This document shows, piece by piece, positions 23,325-31,227 of a DNA stretch of 45,351 bases. A program made the position numbers and the translations under genes. Positions within the stretch are counted from its first letter, which is position 1, and each line of letters opens with the position of its first letter. Origin of the DNA: a virus; IMG/VR virus record IMGVR_UViG_3300025649_000007, positions 1 through 45,351 of that record, one strand, 5' to 3'. The notes under the pieces are model-generated. The model was not told the DNA's origin. It ran no database searches and saw nothing but the letters and a program-made list of their open reading frames with translations.

Positions 23325-25696
23325 TATTACCGAGCTGTCCAGATGCAGAGAAAGCGATAATTACTATAATTTTAATGTCGCCAGATTTGTTTGTGGATGC
23401 GGTTGATAAATTAGAGGTGTTGGATTTTTATGAGATTGTGACCCAAGAGATTTGGATAGCCATGAAGAGTTTGAATAAGAATGGGCAGAATATAGATATG
23501 ATGAGTGTGAGAAATGAGGTGAAGAAAAAAGAATTGAGTGGAGAGTCTGTTTTAGCGGTTTTATTAGAGTGTAGGAATGATGTTGTAATAGTAAGCAACC
23601 TACAAAAATTTATTGATGATGTAAAAAATTCAAGCATACTGAGGCAGACCATAGCATTAATGGAGCAGGGCAGGGCGATGATAGATGAGAGGGGGGCTGA
23701 TGCTAGTAAGGTTTTAACAGAGATAGAAAAAGGGGTGGTTAGTATAAGTGAGAAGTTTAAAGATGAAAGACCCATAGAAGCGGGTGGGATTTTAAATGAG
23801 TTGCGTAATGAGATTAAGAAAGGTGGGGAGTTGGGTTGGAGGGGTTATAACACAGGCTTTAATGCGTTAAACAAAAGGACTGGTGGATTTATACCGACAC
23901 AGATTTGGATTATTGGAGGATATTGTATGGGAAAAGGAACTGAGGTGGTAATGAGTGGGGGAGGAAAAAAGAAGATAGAGGATATAAAAGAGGGAGATTT
24001 ATTGGAACCAGTAGATAGTGAAACACCAAGGAAGGTATTAGAAACAACAAGTGGGGTGGAAGAAATGTATGAGGTGAGTGGGAAATACATTGACACCTTT
24101 ACTGTTAATGGTAATCACATATTGCCAATGAAGTGGATTGGGGATGGATATAAAAAGAATTTAAAGAAGGGTGTTTATTATTTATCTGTTAAGGATTATT
24201 TGAGTAAGAGCCAAAGGGAAAGAAGGGGGTTTAGGTTAATGAAGTCGCCAGCTAATTTTAAAAAGAGAAGTTTGGATATAGACCCGTGGCTTCTTGGTTT
24301 TTGGTTAGGTGATGGAAGGAAGAGGTCGAGCGTGTTTGCTGTGGGGAAGAAGGAAAAAGAAATATTAAAGGAATTGCGCGGATTTGCAAAAAGGCTTGGA
24401 CTTAATTGTGTAGAGAAGGAATGGAGAAATGATGGTGTGTTGGAGGTTGGCTTGCGGACAAAAACAACAAAAAATGTACTTTTGGATTCTTTCAGGGAAT
24501 TAAATCTTTTAAACAATAAACACATTCCTAAGAAGTATATGGAGGCTGATAAAGAGTCTAGGTTGGAGTTGTTGGCTGGGTTAATAGATTCGGATGGGTC
24601 TACGTCTGGGGGTGGGAAGACAGTTGCGACATTTACTCAAGTTGATGAGGCATTAATAAGACAGGTGAGAGAACTTGCTGAGTCTTTAGGATTAAATACA
24701 TTTTTAAATAAAAGAAGGCAAAGGGGTGGGGGAAAATTGGTAAAGGGAGTTGGAGTTGGTTACATTTGGAGATTGTCTATTACTGGTAGAGTTGAAGATA
24801 TACCAAATAGGGTGTCAAGAAAGAAGTGTAATAATAGTAAAAGGGTTAAGAATATGGATGGGGGAATGGAGTTAACTTTTAAAGTTGTTTCGATAGGAAA
24901 TGGTGAGTATTTTGGGTTCTTATTAGACGGCAACCATTTGTATTTGGCACAGAATTACATTGTCAATCACAATACAGGTCAAGGTAAAACTTATTTTGCC
25001 TTACAAATGATTTTGAGTTTGTTGAAGCAGGGAGCAAAGGTGATGTTATTTTCTACCGAAATGGATAGGAAGATAAATATGCTTAGGTTGTTGGGTATGG
25101 AGAGTGGATTGAGTTCAATGAGGATAATGAAAGCTCAACTTGATGAAGAAGAGAAGAAGATGCGATTAAATGCAGAAAAGAGGTTGTCAAACTTTAGTGA
25201 TGATTTGGTAATTTATGACAATGTATACACTACCCAAGAAATTAGGTTGAAGGCGAAAAAGAGAAAGTTGAGGGAGGGATTAGATGTTGTGTTTATAGAT
25301 TTCCTACAGAATTTAAGAGGTGGGGGTTCTATTTATGAAAGGATGAGTGAGGCGGCAGTAGATTTACAACAAATTGCTCAGGAGCTAGCAGTTACAATGG
25401 TGGTCACATCACAGGTGAGTCAGTCGGCAGCTGGTTGGGCTAATAAAGATGCCATTGAGTATAAAGGTGCAGGAGAAATTGCGGCTGTGGCTGATGTGGG
25501 TTTGTGGATTGCTAAAGATAAGACTGATGCCAACAAAAGAATGATAATGCTAAGGAAGGTAAGGCATGGGGCTCCAGGAATGTTTAAGGTGCTAATGGAC
25601 TTTCCATCGGGTAGAGTAATAGAGCTTGATGCTGGTGGGGGGAAGATTTATAGCGATAATATAGTTGAGGAGGCAGAGAGGATAGCTGGTGCTTGA
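23321..25696 (+). CDS. dnaB: DnaB-like replicative helicase, interrupted by an intein
   Basis: 791 residues, about 441 after splicing. The N-terminal helical domain (AEKAIITIILMSPDLF...) and linker precede the RecA-like core: GFNALNKRTGGFIPTQIWII-GGY, then, after the intein, TGQGKTYFALQ (Walker A), LFSTEMDR (H1a), VVFIDFLQNL (Walker B), VTSQVSQ (H3) and LRKVRHG. It unwinds the phage replication fork 5' to 3' as a hexamer. The intein sits just before the GQGKT loop. Neighbours are the initiator and SF2 helicase. Excellent family match. Confidence 0.9.
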   Translation: MILPSCPDAEKAIITIILMSPDLFVDAVDKLEVLDFYEIVTQEIWIAMKSLNKNGQNIDMMSVRNEVKKKELSGESVLAVLLECRNDVVIVSNLQKFIDDVKNSSILRQTIALMEQGRAMIDERGADASKVLTEIEKGVVSISEKFKDERPIEAGGILNELRNEIKKGGELGWRGYNTGFNALNKRTGGFIPTQIWIIGGYCMGKGTEVVMSGGGKKKIEDIKEGDLLEPVDSETPRKVLETTSGVEEMYEVSGKYIDTFTVNGNHILPMKWIGDGYKKNLKKGVYYLSVKDYLSKSQRERRGFRLMKSPANFKKRSLDIDPWLLGFWLGDGRKRSSVFAVGKKEKEILKELRGFAKRLGLNCVEKEWRNDGVLEVGLRTKTTKNVLLDSFRELNLLNNKHIPKKYMEADKESRLELLAGLIDSDGSTSGGGKTVATFTQVDEALIRQVRELAESLGLNTFLNKRRQRGGGKLVKGVGVGYIWRLSITGRVEDIPNRVSRKKCNNSKRVKNMDGGMELTFKVVSIGNGEYFGFLLDGNHLYLAQNYIVNHNTGQGKTYFALQMILSLLKQGAKVMLFSTEMDRKINMLRLLGMESGLSSMRIMKAQLDEEEKKMRLNAEKRLSNFSDDLVIYDNVYTTQEIRLKAKKRKLREGLDVVFIDFLQNLRGGGSIYERMSEAAVDLQQIAQELAVTMVVTSQVSQSAAGWANKDAIEYKGAGEIAAVADVGLWIAKDKTDANKRMIMLRKVRHGAPGMFKVLMDFPSGRVIELDAGGGKIYSDNIVEEAERIAGA
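23924..24973 (+). mobile_element. LAGLIDADG intein in DnaB
   Basis: 350 residues from Cys202 to His-Asn with Thr as +1 (IIGGY|C...VNHN|TGQGKT). Contains block A (CMGKGTEVVM), NGNHILPM (block B), dodecapeptides LLGFWLGDG and LLAGLIDSDG, and the block F/G strands (NGEYFGFLLDGNHLYLAQNY). All splicing residues are intact. It is a paralogue of the helicase intein at 17795. Confidence 0.9.
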
Positions 25697-25747
25697 AAGA
25701 TGTAAGAAGTGGTGATAATATTATTAAAAATAATTAGAAATACGCAC

Positions 25748-25996
25748 ATGAAGAAGAGTAGAGAGATAAGAGATGCAGTAGTTTTAGTAATATTATTTTC
25801 GGTGGTGATTTACATGATATTTACCAACCCTAGTGTTGGAAGAAGGTGTGCGACAATTAGACAACCAACGTCATTAATCAATCAAGATGGGTCGACCACC
25901 TATTACTACAATTTAGGCAAGGGAAAGATTTTAGAAACAACAGAAGAATTAGCAGTAAATTCAATTTATTGTTACCCTTTTAATGGTGATAAGTAA
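25748..25996 (+). CDS. Single-span membrane protein
   Basis: 82 residues from the ATG at 25748; the longer GTG form at 25709 would add a hydrophobic leader without a ribosome site. One membrane segment (AVVLVILFSVVIYMIF) and a soluble domain with two cysteines. Unknown function. Confidence 0.6.
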   Translation: MKKSREIRDAVVLVILFSVVIYMIFTNPSVGRRCATIRQPTSLINQDGSTTYYYNLGKGKILETTEELAVNSIYCYPFNGDK

Positions 25997-26004
25997 TAAA
26001 TTAT

Positions 26005-26298
26005 ATGGAACGCAAAAACAGAAGAAAGGTAAGATTAGGACTTAGGCTAAAGGTCATCAAAAAGGATGGAGAGGTACTTACATACCGAAGAAGGGTGTTA
26101 AAGAGCTTTTTAACTTTATGTCGAGGCTGTCCTACAGGAGAACGCTATGAATTAAGGGTTACCTACTACCCTAAAATAACAAACGAAGGAGAATATGAAA
26201 CTAAAGAGGAAATGTTATATGCTCTACAATGTTTCACAAGTGCTAAAGAGTTAGATTTTGTGGAGGAGTATTGGGAGAAAGATTTAAAAACAAAATGA
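26005..26298 (+). CDS. Small protein, unknown
   Basis: 97 residues, basic N-terminus (RKNRRKVRLGLRLKV), CRGCPTG pair of cysteines, then beta-rich TYYPKITNEGEYETKEEMLY. ATGA overlap with the next gene. No family recognised. Confidence 0.6.
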   Translation: MERKNRRKVRLGLRLKVIKKDGEVLTYRRRVLKSFLTLCRGCPTGERYELRVTYYPKITNEGEYETKEEMLYALQCFTSAKELDFVEEYWEKDLKTK

Positions 26299-26465
26299 AA
26301 GACAAAATCTTAGCTGTTATACTATTTTTAATACTAGCCACCATTTGGTTAGGCTCTATTGCGTACATAGTAGAAGCTGGTAACTGTCAACAGAAAGCCA
26401 AGTATTATCATACTTTTGATGATGATACTCCTGCTAAATGTATGAATTGGAGGAACTGGAAATGA
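26295..26465 (+). CDS. Single-span membrane protein
   Basis: 56 residues from the coupled ATG; a longer reading beginning at 26271 has no ribosome site. Starts MKDKILAVILFLILATIWLG, one membrane span, with three cysteines in the soluble tail. ATGA overlaps at both ends. Confidence 0.6.
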   Translation: MKDKILAVILFLILATIWLGSIAYIVEAGNCQQKAKYYHTFDDDTPAKCMNWRNWK

Positions 26466-26728
26466 AATATAAAGAAGACATAGAGATAACAATTGTTGCC
26501 TGCAACTTAACTAATTCAGTTGAACCGATGGTAAAGTTTATAGAGGAAGAGAAGAAGAAGTATCTAAAAGGCTTTATCATTAAAATGTTTGGCAAGAGGT
26601 GTAAGGAATATGAAGCCTTTTGTCCTGTATGTGAGATGTGGGAATTATGTGATGAGTATATTAACAAACTAAAGAAGGTGAAGGCGGAGATTTACTTCAT
26701 GCCGACCCACAAACCAAAGAAAAAATGA
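26462..26728 (+). CDS. KRCKEYE-module protein (copy 3)
   Basis: 88 residues. KGFIIKMFGKRCKEYEAFCP then VCEMWELCDEYI is the third copy of the module found at 11547 and 11969, 14 kb away. C-terminus continues INKLKKVKAE, the same junction sequence as several ORFs near 13.4 kb. Unknown function. Confidence 0.65.
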   Translation: MKYKEDIEITIVACNLTNSVEPMVKFIEEEKKKYLKGFIIKMFGKRCKEYEAFCPVCEMWELCDEYINKLKKVKAEIYFMPTHKPKKK

Positions 26729-26880
26729 AAGAAAAAGAACCAAAATATGCTGATGAAATTTATACTGATGACGGCAGGAGAGATGATGGGAAAGACCATA
26801 AAGGGGATTGGGGAAGCCACTCAAAGGCAGATAGAATAGTTAAGGTAAAGGTTGTAAAATCAAGGAAAGATGCTAAATAA
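26725..26880 (+). CDS. 51-residue charged protein
   Basis: ATGA-coupled. Starts MKEKEPKYADEIYTDDGRRD and has a Gly/His/Trp-containing middle and basic tail. Probably real by coupling, unknown function. Confidence 0.5.
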   Translation: MKEKEPKYADEIYTDDGRRDDGKDHKGDWGSHSKADRIVKVKVVKSRKDAK

Positions 26881-26947
26881 ACACATTAAACAAACTAGAG
26901 AAGAGTTGAAGGATATGATTAAAAGACAAAAAAATAAGAACCTATGA
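26870..26947 (+). CDS. 25-residue basic helical ORF
   Basis: Starts MLNKHIKQTREELKDMIKRQ; overlaps upstream stop and next start (ATGA). It may be a coupling peptide rather than a functional protein. Confidence 0.3.
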   Translation: MLNKHIKQTREELKDMIKRQKNKNL

Positions 26948-27180
26948 GCGCATTTCACATCCCAGAACATGTTTGTCATTGTGATATATGTGGGGAATAC
27001 TTTGATAAGAAGGAATTAAAGAAGGACATGAAAAGATTGTTGGGGGAAACTATATTAGCTGAAGAAACAGAACTTAATTTATTATTTGGTGATGGAAGTG
27101 GTAGAGATTTCATTGAACTTTCTGCCAAGGATTATGTGAAGATACTAGAAGCATTTATCAAAAAAGTTAACAAGTTATGA
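26944..27180 (+). CDS. Small zinc-motif protein
   Basis: 78 residues. C-x-C-x2-C with H (HVCHCDICGEYF) near the N-terminus suggests one zinc site; the rest is helical. ATGA overlap with the next gene. Confidence 0.6.
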   Translation: MSAFHIPEHVCHCDICGEYFDKKELKKDMKRLLGETILAEETELNLLFGDGSGRDFIELSAKDYVKILEAFIKKVNKL

Positions 27181-27608
27181 AAAAGAAAAAAAGAAGTACA
27201 AGATTGGTTGGTAATTATCTTATCGGGTTTAGATGGTATTTATACCATCCGTTAAGTCTTATAATGGATTTGTTTAGAGAGGTAAAAGCATTTTTCCAAA
27301 GAGGGTATAGAGGATATGCTGACTGTGATATTTGGAACTTAAATGATTACCTTGATATTGTGTTGGGAAATGCAATAAGAGAATTTTCTGAGTTAAATAA
27401 TTCTTATCCAGGAATTAAGGGTGCTAACACCCCCAAAGAATGGAAAAAGATATTAAAGAAGATGGGAAAAGGATTTGATGACATGAGAGATTATTCAAAG
27501 GAAGTGATTTTGGGTGATAATGGTACTTCAAAATGGAAGAAGGTAGACAAAGGCCACAAGGAGTCTTTAAAACTTTTATCTAAATGGTGGAATAGCATGT
27601 GGGATTGA
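27177..27608 (+). CDS. Conserved phage protein, function unknown
   Basis: 143 residues. The sequence FFQRGYRGYADCDIWNLNDY followed by L..VLGNAIREF is a pattern seen in many phage genomes (xxRG.RG..D.D.W....YL), with no established function known to me. The rest is helical with a Trp-rich end (KWWNSMWD). Confidence 0.65.
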   Translation: MKKKKRSTRLVGNYLIGFRWYLYHPLSLIMDLFREVKAFFQRGYRGYADCDIWNLNDYLDIVLGNAIREFSELNNSYPGIKGANTPKEWKKILKKMGKGFDDMRDYSKEVILGDNGTSKWKKVDKGHKESLKLLSKWWNSMWD

Positions 27609-27626
27609 TTAATAGATATAGATGAT

Positions 27627-27965
27627 ATGAAAATTGCCTTTGATGTAGATGACACATTAATAGTTCCAGGAGTAGCTCTTGAAAGACGAGAGATAACACC
27701 CAATTATGAAGTGATAGCTATATACAAGTGGTTTCAGTTAATGGGGCATGACATGATTATTTGGTCTGGAAGTGGAATAGATTGGGCTAAACGATGGGGA
27801 GAGAAACTAGGATTAGAACCATTTGAGGTAAGAGCCAAAGGAAAAAGTGAAGATGTAGATATTGCTTTTGATGATTGTGATGTGACCTTAGGGAAAGTTA
27901 ATGTAAAAGTAAAAAGGACAAACAATTCAATTAGTAGAGCAGAGTGGAATAAAACAAAAAGATGA
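27627..27965 (+). CDS. HAD-superfamily phosphatase-like protein
   Basis: 112 residues. DVDDTL (residues 6-11) is HAD motif I with the nucleophile and acid-base Asp, IIWSGSG fits motif II (Ser), and IAFDDCD fits motif IV acidic residues. Short for the fold, without a cap domain, comparable to small phage HADs (polynucleotide or nucleotide phosphatases). Substrate unknown. Confidence 0.75.
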   Translation: MKIAFDVDDTLIVPGVALERREITPNYEVIAIYKWFQLMGHDMIIWSGSGIDWAKRWGEKLGLEPFEVRAKGKSEDVDIAFDDCDVTLGKVNVKVKRTNNSISRAEWNKTKR

Positions 27966-28210
27966 AAGAACAATGTACGGTTTTTGATGTAGAATGTGGT
28001 TATATCTCTACTTGTTACAGAATACGAGAAGAGAGATGTTTAGAAAGTATGAGGAAAGCTGGTATAGAGAATTTACCAGCAGAAGATGCTACTACAAAGG
28101 AGAAAGAGATTTGGATGACAGGGGTACTAAGAGAGATAAGACTTAATGATGAAGGAAAGTGGGAACCAAAGAAAAATAAAACAATTAATATATTTAAAAG
28201 AAAGAAATGA
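27962..28210 (+). CDS. Small cysteine-containing protein
   Basis: 82 residues with a cluster C-x6-C-x5-C-x6-C in the first 30 residues (CTVFDVECGYISTC.RIREERC), a possible zinc or disulfide site. ATGA-coupled at both ends. Unknown. Confidence 0.6.
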   Translation: MKEQCTVFDVECGYISTCYRIREERCLESMRKAGIENLPAEDATTKEKEIWMTGVLREIRLNDEGKWEPKKNKTINIFKRKK

Positions 28211-28788
28211 GCAAAGACAAACCCGCCTTAATTGAGGCACGACCAGAAATGTTATCAACCATAGCTAATTCAGACAGGACAGAATGGACTTATGATATGT
28301 ATGTGTCTGCTGGGGAAGAAGCTGTGCAGATTAGAGGATATGGGAGTTGGATATTGGGGATGCTGGCATCAGAAGTAGAACCAAAGAGGGGTGAATTAAA
28401 AGAATTTGCCAAAGACATTCACGCTTCTTATGCAATGGTGAGAGTATATAAACATGTATACGAGAAGATAGTTGGTGCTGACCCCGATTTTGTACCAGAT
28501 GGGTTCTTTCCTTTTGAAGTGTTAAAGATGGCGGCAAGTACAGAAGACCCAATAAAGACTTTAGAAGAGTTGAAAGATAAAGGTATCGCCACAATTCCAG
28601 GTGCGTATAGAGAAATAAAGACTAGCACTACTGGGATTGAAGTGCCAAAGAAACCAAGTGTAGTTTTAAAGTGGGATGAGGAAAAGAAAAAGTGGAAGTT
28701 AAAAATGAACCCCGATGATTTACCAAAGATAGATTGGTCTGATGTTAGTGAGCAGTTAATTGATTACTTAACGTCTGCTGGTAAGTAG
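28207..28788 (+). CDS. Conserved helical protein, possibly HTH-containing
   Basis: 193 residues. The central part (RGELKEFAKDIHASYAMVRV then YKHVYEKI) resembles an HTH of the ParB/KorB-like type seen in phage proteins of this size. The C-terminal third is charged and Trp-containing (VVLKWDEEKKKWKLKMNPDD). DNA binding is speculation. Last gene before a 580-base gene-free region. Confidence 0.5.
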   Translation: MSKDKPALIEARPEMLSTIANSDRTEWTYDMYVSAGEEAVQIRGYGSWILGMLASEVEPKRGELKEFAKDIHASYAMVRVYKHVYEKIVGADPDFVPDGFFPFEVLKMAASTEDPIKTLEELKDKGIATIPGAYREIKTSTTGIEVPKKPSVVLKWDEEKKKWKLKMNPDDLPKIDWSDVSEQLIDYLTSAGK

Positions 28789-29000
28789 GGTGTGGCAAGA
28801 ATTTAAGAGGTTGGTTAGATTTAATGATAGATAGGTAGGGTAAGGGGTCTAGAAGACCATCTAGGTGTATTGGGGAGGGTAGGTAAGGGAAGGAATTGAT
28901 GTTTAATGGGTGGGGTGATGGTGATTATAAATTGGAGGTGTTCAAATGGGGGGAGTTCTGTTAGTAATTAGTAACACTTCTCAAAATTGGTAGGTTCTTG
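28789..29000 (+). other. G-rich, C-poor gene-free region
   Basis: The top strand is strongly G-rich with many GGG/GGGG runs at close spacing (for example TAGGGTAAGGGG and TGGGGAGGGTAGG), capable of G-quadruplex formation, plus GGTCT/AGACC hairpin at about 28846-28859. A double TTAGTAA element is at about 28960-28974. No ORF. Candidate replication or regulatory region. Confidence 0.45.
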
Positions 29001-29015
29001 AGTGTAAATTGCGTA

Positions 29016-29044
29016 TTGACACAGGTAAATCTGAATGATACTAT
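29016..29044 (+). promoter_or_regulatory. Promoter for the structured RNA and following gene
   Basis: TTGACA (29016-29021), 17-bp spacer, TACTAT (29039-29044). Predicted start about 29051, 26 nt before the closing helix of the RNA candidate. Confidence 0.8.
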
Positions 29045-29076
29045 CAAGATAGATAAAGATAAAGTACATTGAAATT

Positions 29077-29351
29077 AAGTCTTAAAGTTTGAGAAGAAAA
29101 GGGGGATAGCTTACCGATTTTAGATGGGTGAATGGCTTGGGGATAATCGCCTCAATATGAAACCCAAAAGAATAGGGAAGAACCTATATCAATAGGTGGA
29201 TACGAGTTGCAGGGCATTCTCTAATAAGTGTTGATAGCATTTACTAGAGAAGTAATGTCAATCATTATCCGTAAATCAGCCGAAGACCCCAGAGGAGAAT
29301 TGATAATTTTCCCATAAGGTTTCTTCCCTCCCTTCTCAAAGTTTAGGGCTT
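29077..29351 (+). ncRNA. Large structured RNA candidate with long closing helix
   Basis: AAGTCTTAAA-G-TTTGAGAAG (29077-29096) pairs with CTTCTCAAA-G-TTTAGGGCTT (29332-29351): 10 and 9 bp around one G-G mismatch. Internal hairpins: TTCTCTA-A-TAAGTG (29217-29230) with CATTTA-C-TAGAGAA (29238-29251), ACCTAT/ATAGGT, and TGGGT/ACCCA. It lies between a promoter and an AATTAAAA leader. No ORF or known RNA class (RNase P, tmRNA, group I/II intron cores) recognised. Confidence 0.65.
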
Positions 29352-29370
29352 AATTAAAATTAAAAAATAT

Positions 29371-29658
29371 ATGACAGAAACAGAGCAGATTAGTGGGTAT
29401 CAGCTTTTGACACCAGCAGGAGGAAAGGTGGTGGTTAAGTATGTGGCTAGGGACACTTTTTTTCCAGAACTTGGACATAGGATAGACCATTTTGAATTTA
29501 GGGGAGATTTTGGACCGACTGGGTATCATAGTGATTTCAAATTTGTTGAGCTTGATTATGACCCGACCGATGATGAAGTGGTAGAATTTATTATGGGAAA
29601 GATAGAGGAGATGACCAATACAAAATATGGAGAGCCTACACAGATGGGGTTAATATGA
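29371..29658 (+). CDS. Small protein, unknown
   Basis: 95 residues, beta-rich, with many aromatic and acidic residues (HFEFRGDFGPTGYHSDFKFV). Preceded directly by the structured RNA and an AATTAAAATTAAAA leader without Shine-Dalgarno. Possible target of regulation by the RNA. Confidence 0.6.
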   Translation: MTETEQISGYQLLTPAGGKVVVKYVARDTFFPELGHRIDHFEFRGDFGPTGYHSDFKFVELDYDPTDDEVVEFIMGKIEEMTNTKYGEPTQMGLI

Positions 29659-29741
29659 GCAGAATACTTTACATTATTGAGGTTGTGGTGGTGGTTAGCT
29701 TGTTGATTGGGGCATATGTGGCATACAGAAAAAAGAAGTAA
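29655..29741 (+). CDS. 28-residue membrane peptide
   Basis: ATGA-coupled. One hydrophobic helix (ILYIIEVVVVVSLLIGAYVA) with a basic end YRKKK. Typical of small phage membrane peptides; function unknown. Confidence 0.5.
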   Translation: MSRILYIIEVVVVVSLLIGAYVAYRKKK

Positions 29742-29746
29742 TCTCT

Positions 29747-29774
29747 TTGACAAAATAAGAAAACGGTGTAAAAT
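29747..29774 (+). promoter_or_regulatory. Promoter
   Basis: TTGACA (29747-29752), 16-bp spacer, TAAAAT (29769-29774), upstream of the ATG at 29795. Confidence 0.7.
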
Positions 29775-29794
29775 AAGAGAAAGACAGAGATATT

Positions 29795-30121
29795 ATGAGA
29801 AAAAAAGCGTTAGAAAAACTAAGTGAGTTGAACAATGAGGCATTTTATAGGGTGCAGGATTTACAGTCTATTTTAAAGAATTTAAATTTACTATATTCAA
29901 TTTATACAATTAGAGATTACGAAACTTGGAAGTGTCAAGATTATAAATGTGGGAAAAGACATAACCAAGCAGTAAAAGTCTGTGATAAATGTAAAGGGTC
30001 GGTTCGACCTCCATTAATCCCGTCACCAAGAACATTGGGTGGAGGAAAAGGACCAGGTCACAGACGATATACGGCAGATGAAATGCGGGAGATTGTAAAA
30101 ATTTTTAAGAGAAGAACCTAG
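29795..30121 (+). CDS. Small HTH/zinc-ribbon protein
   Basis: 108 residues. LYSIYTIRDYETWK resembles a MerR-type recognition segment, and C-x4-C...C-x2-C (CQDYKC, CDKC) forms a zinc site. C-terminal basic helix (ADEMREIVKIFKRRT). A transcription regulator is plausible. Own promoter. Confidence 0.55.
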   Translation: MRKKALEKLSELNNEAFYRVQDLQSILKNLNLLYSIYTIRDYETWKCQDYKCGKRHNQAVKVCDKCKGSVRPPLIPSPRTLGGGKGPGHRRYTADEMREIVKIFKRRT

Positions 30122-30133
30122 AGTAAGTTACTC
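30121..30133 (+). promoter_or_regulatory. Perfect inverted repeat GAGTAA-G-TTACTC
   Basis: Begins at the stop codon of the 29795 gene and lies about 40 bp before the -10 box of the next gene. Candidate operator or short hairpin. Confidence 0.4.
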
Positions 30134-30150
30134 CTGACAAAGAATGCCTT

Positions 30151-30180
30151 TTGTTGGGAGTTTTGCATATCTGCTAAAAT
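30151..30180 (+). promoter_or_regulatory. Promoter giving a leaderless mRNA
   Basis: TTGTTG with an 18-bp spacer before TAAAAT (30175-30180). The expected start (about 30187) coincides with the ATG at 30188. Confidence 0.5.
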
Positions 30181-30187
30181 ATAGGGT

Positions 30188-30607
30188 ATGAAGGAGTCGA
30201 AAATGCAAACATTCTTTACAAAATGGATGGCAATAAATAAGCCAGAAAGAAGTGAAGCGTATGAGTTAAAGATAACTTCAGGTAATGCCATTAGATTTGA
30301 TGCGGTTAAACCCCACCAGATAGAAAATTTATTAAAGGCAGAAGAAGGAAGTTTCTTTCATAGGATAATTGACCAGCCAGTATTTTATGGTTCTGGAACT
30401 AGGTTCACAATTCAGAAACCATTTGATTGTTTGTTGATGAGTAAGGCTAAGTCTTTTGTGGTGGTTTGGTTCTATGTACCAAGAACAAGAAAGGTGTTTT
30501 ACAAGATACCTGTTAAGAAGTTTTTACAGATGGAAAAGGAAGCAGAAAGAAAAAGTTTTACAGAAGAAATGGTAAAAAATTATAGTGAACCAATCTACAT
30601 AACTTGA
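30188..30607 (+). CDS. PD-(D/E)XK-type nuclease-like protein (Holliday-junction resolvase-like)
   Basis: 139 residues. AYELKITSGNAIRFDAVKPH then QIENLL, and KPFDCLLMSKAKSFVVVWFY, follow the arrangement of small PD-(D/E)XK nucleases of the resolvase/VRR type: an ExK in YELK, a conserved Q and the FDC...VV strand. The catalytic Asp is the least clear residue. Probable nuclease; substrate inferred. Leaderless promoter upstream. Confidence 0.6.
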   Translation: MKESKMQTFFTKWMAINKPERSEAYELKITSGNAIRFDAVKPHQIENLLKAEEGSFFHRIIDQPVFYGSGTRFTIQKPFDCLLMSKAKSFVVVWFYVPRTRKVFYKIPVKKFLQMEKEAERKSFTEEMVKNYSEPIYIT

Positions 30608-30644
30608 CTTTAAGCATTAAAAAACAGAAAATAATATAAAGTGT

Positions 30645-30944
30645 ATGGAAAACAGAGAAGACATTGGACCCAATGAGTACAGTACCAGAGATTTACATTT
30701 TGCATCTTACCTAGTTTTGAAAGGCGTGATAATAAAAACTTTAGAGCGTTATGGAAGGGACAGTAGGGGGCAAAATCCTGTCTATTTCATTTTTGAGGAT
30801 AAATATAAATGCCAAGAGCTTGAAGAATATTTTTGGAATGGTGTTGGAGATGAGGTTATGATTAATATAAAAGACTATTACACACAGGTTAGAGATTTGA
30901 GAGCTCGTTTATCTTCTGTGACAAAGCCCACTAAGGGTAGATAG
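30645..30944 (+). CDS. Small protein, unknown
   Basis: 99 residues. PVYFIFEDKYKCQELEEYFW and a charged C-terminus (LRARLSSVTKPTKGR). The pattern of a DUF5659-like or small phage protein is possible but not certain. Own AT-rich leader. Confidence 0.55.
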   Translation: MENREDIGPNEYSTRDLHFASYLVLKGVIIKTLERYGRDSRGQNPVYFIFEDKYKCQELEEYFWNGVGDEVMINIKDYYTQVRDLRARLSSVTKPTKGR

Positions 30945-30963
30945 TTGAAAATTCATTTATAAT

Positions 30964-31203
30964 ATGTTACGCTTTCGGTGTATGGTGTATATTTTTATAT
31001 TAGTAATGTGGCTTATCCCCGCATTTATAGCCAAAGACAAGGGAAGAAGTTTTTGGATATGGTTGCTCTTTTCCATTTTATTGTGGATTGTTGCTTTCCC
31101 AGCTTCAATCATTATAGAAAATCAAACAGTGATGTGTAGATTGTGCAAAGAGAAGATAAAGAGAGATGCTATTGTTTGCAAATATTGTAGAGCAGAACAG
31201 TAG
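30964..31203 (+). CDS. Two-span membrane protein with zinc ribbon
   Basis: 79 residues: spans at about 7-22 (MVYIFILVMWLIPAFI) and 32-50 (IWLLFSILLWIVAFPASII), then CRLCKEKIKRDAIVCKYC, a zinc ribbon as in many small bacterial membrane proteins. Last protein gene before the tRNA array. Confidence 0.65.
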   Translation: MLRFRCMVYIFILVMWLIPAFIAKDKGRSFWIWLLFSILLWIVAFPASIIIENQTVMCRLCKEKIKRDAIVCKYCRAEQ

Positions 31204-31227
31204 AAAAAATTCATTTGTTTGATTAGA

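Noticed and set aside
29077-29351. Group I or II intron, RNase P RNA or tmRNA
   Set aside because: I searched for the conserved cores by eye and found none; there is no interrupted gene around it.
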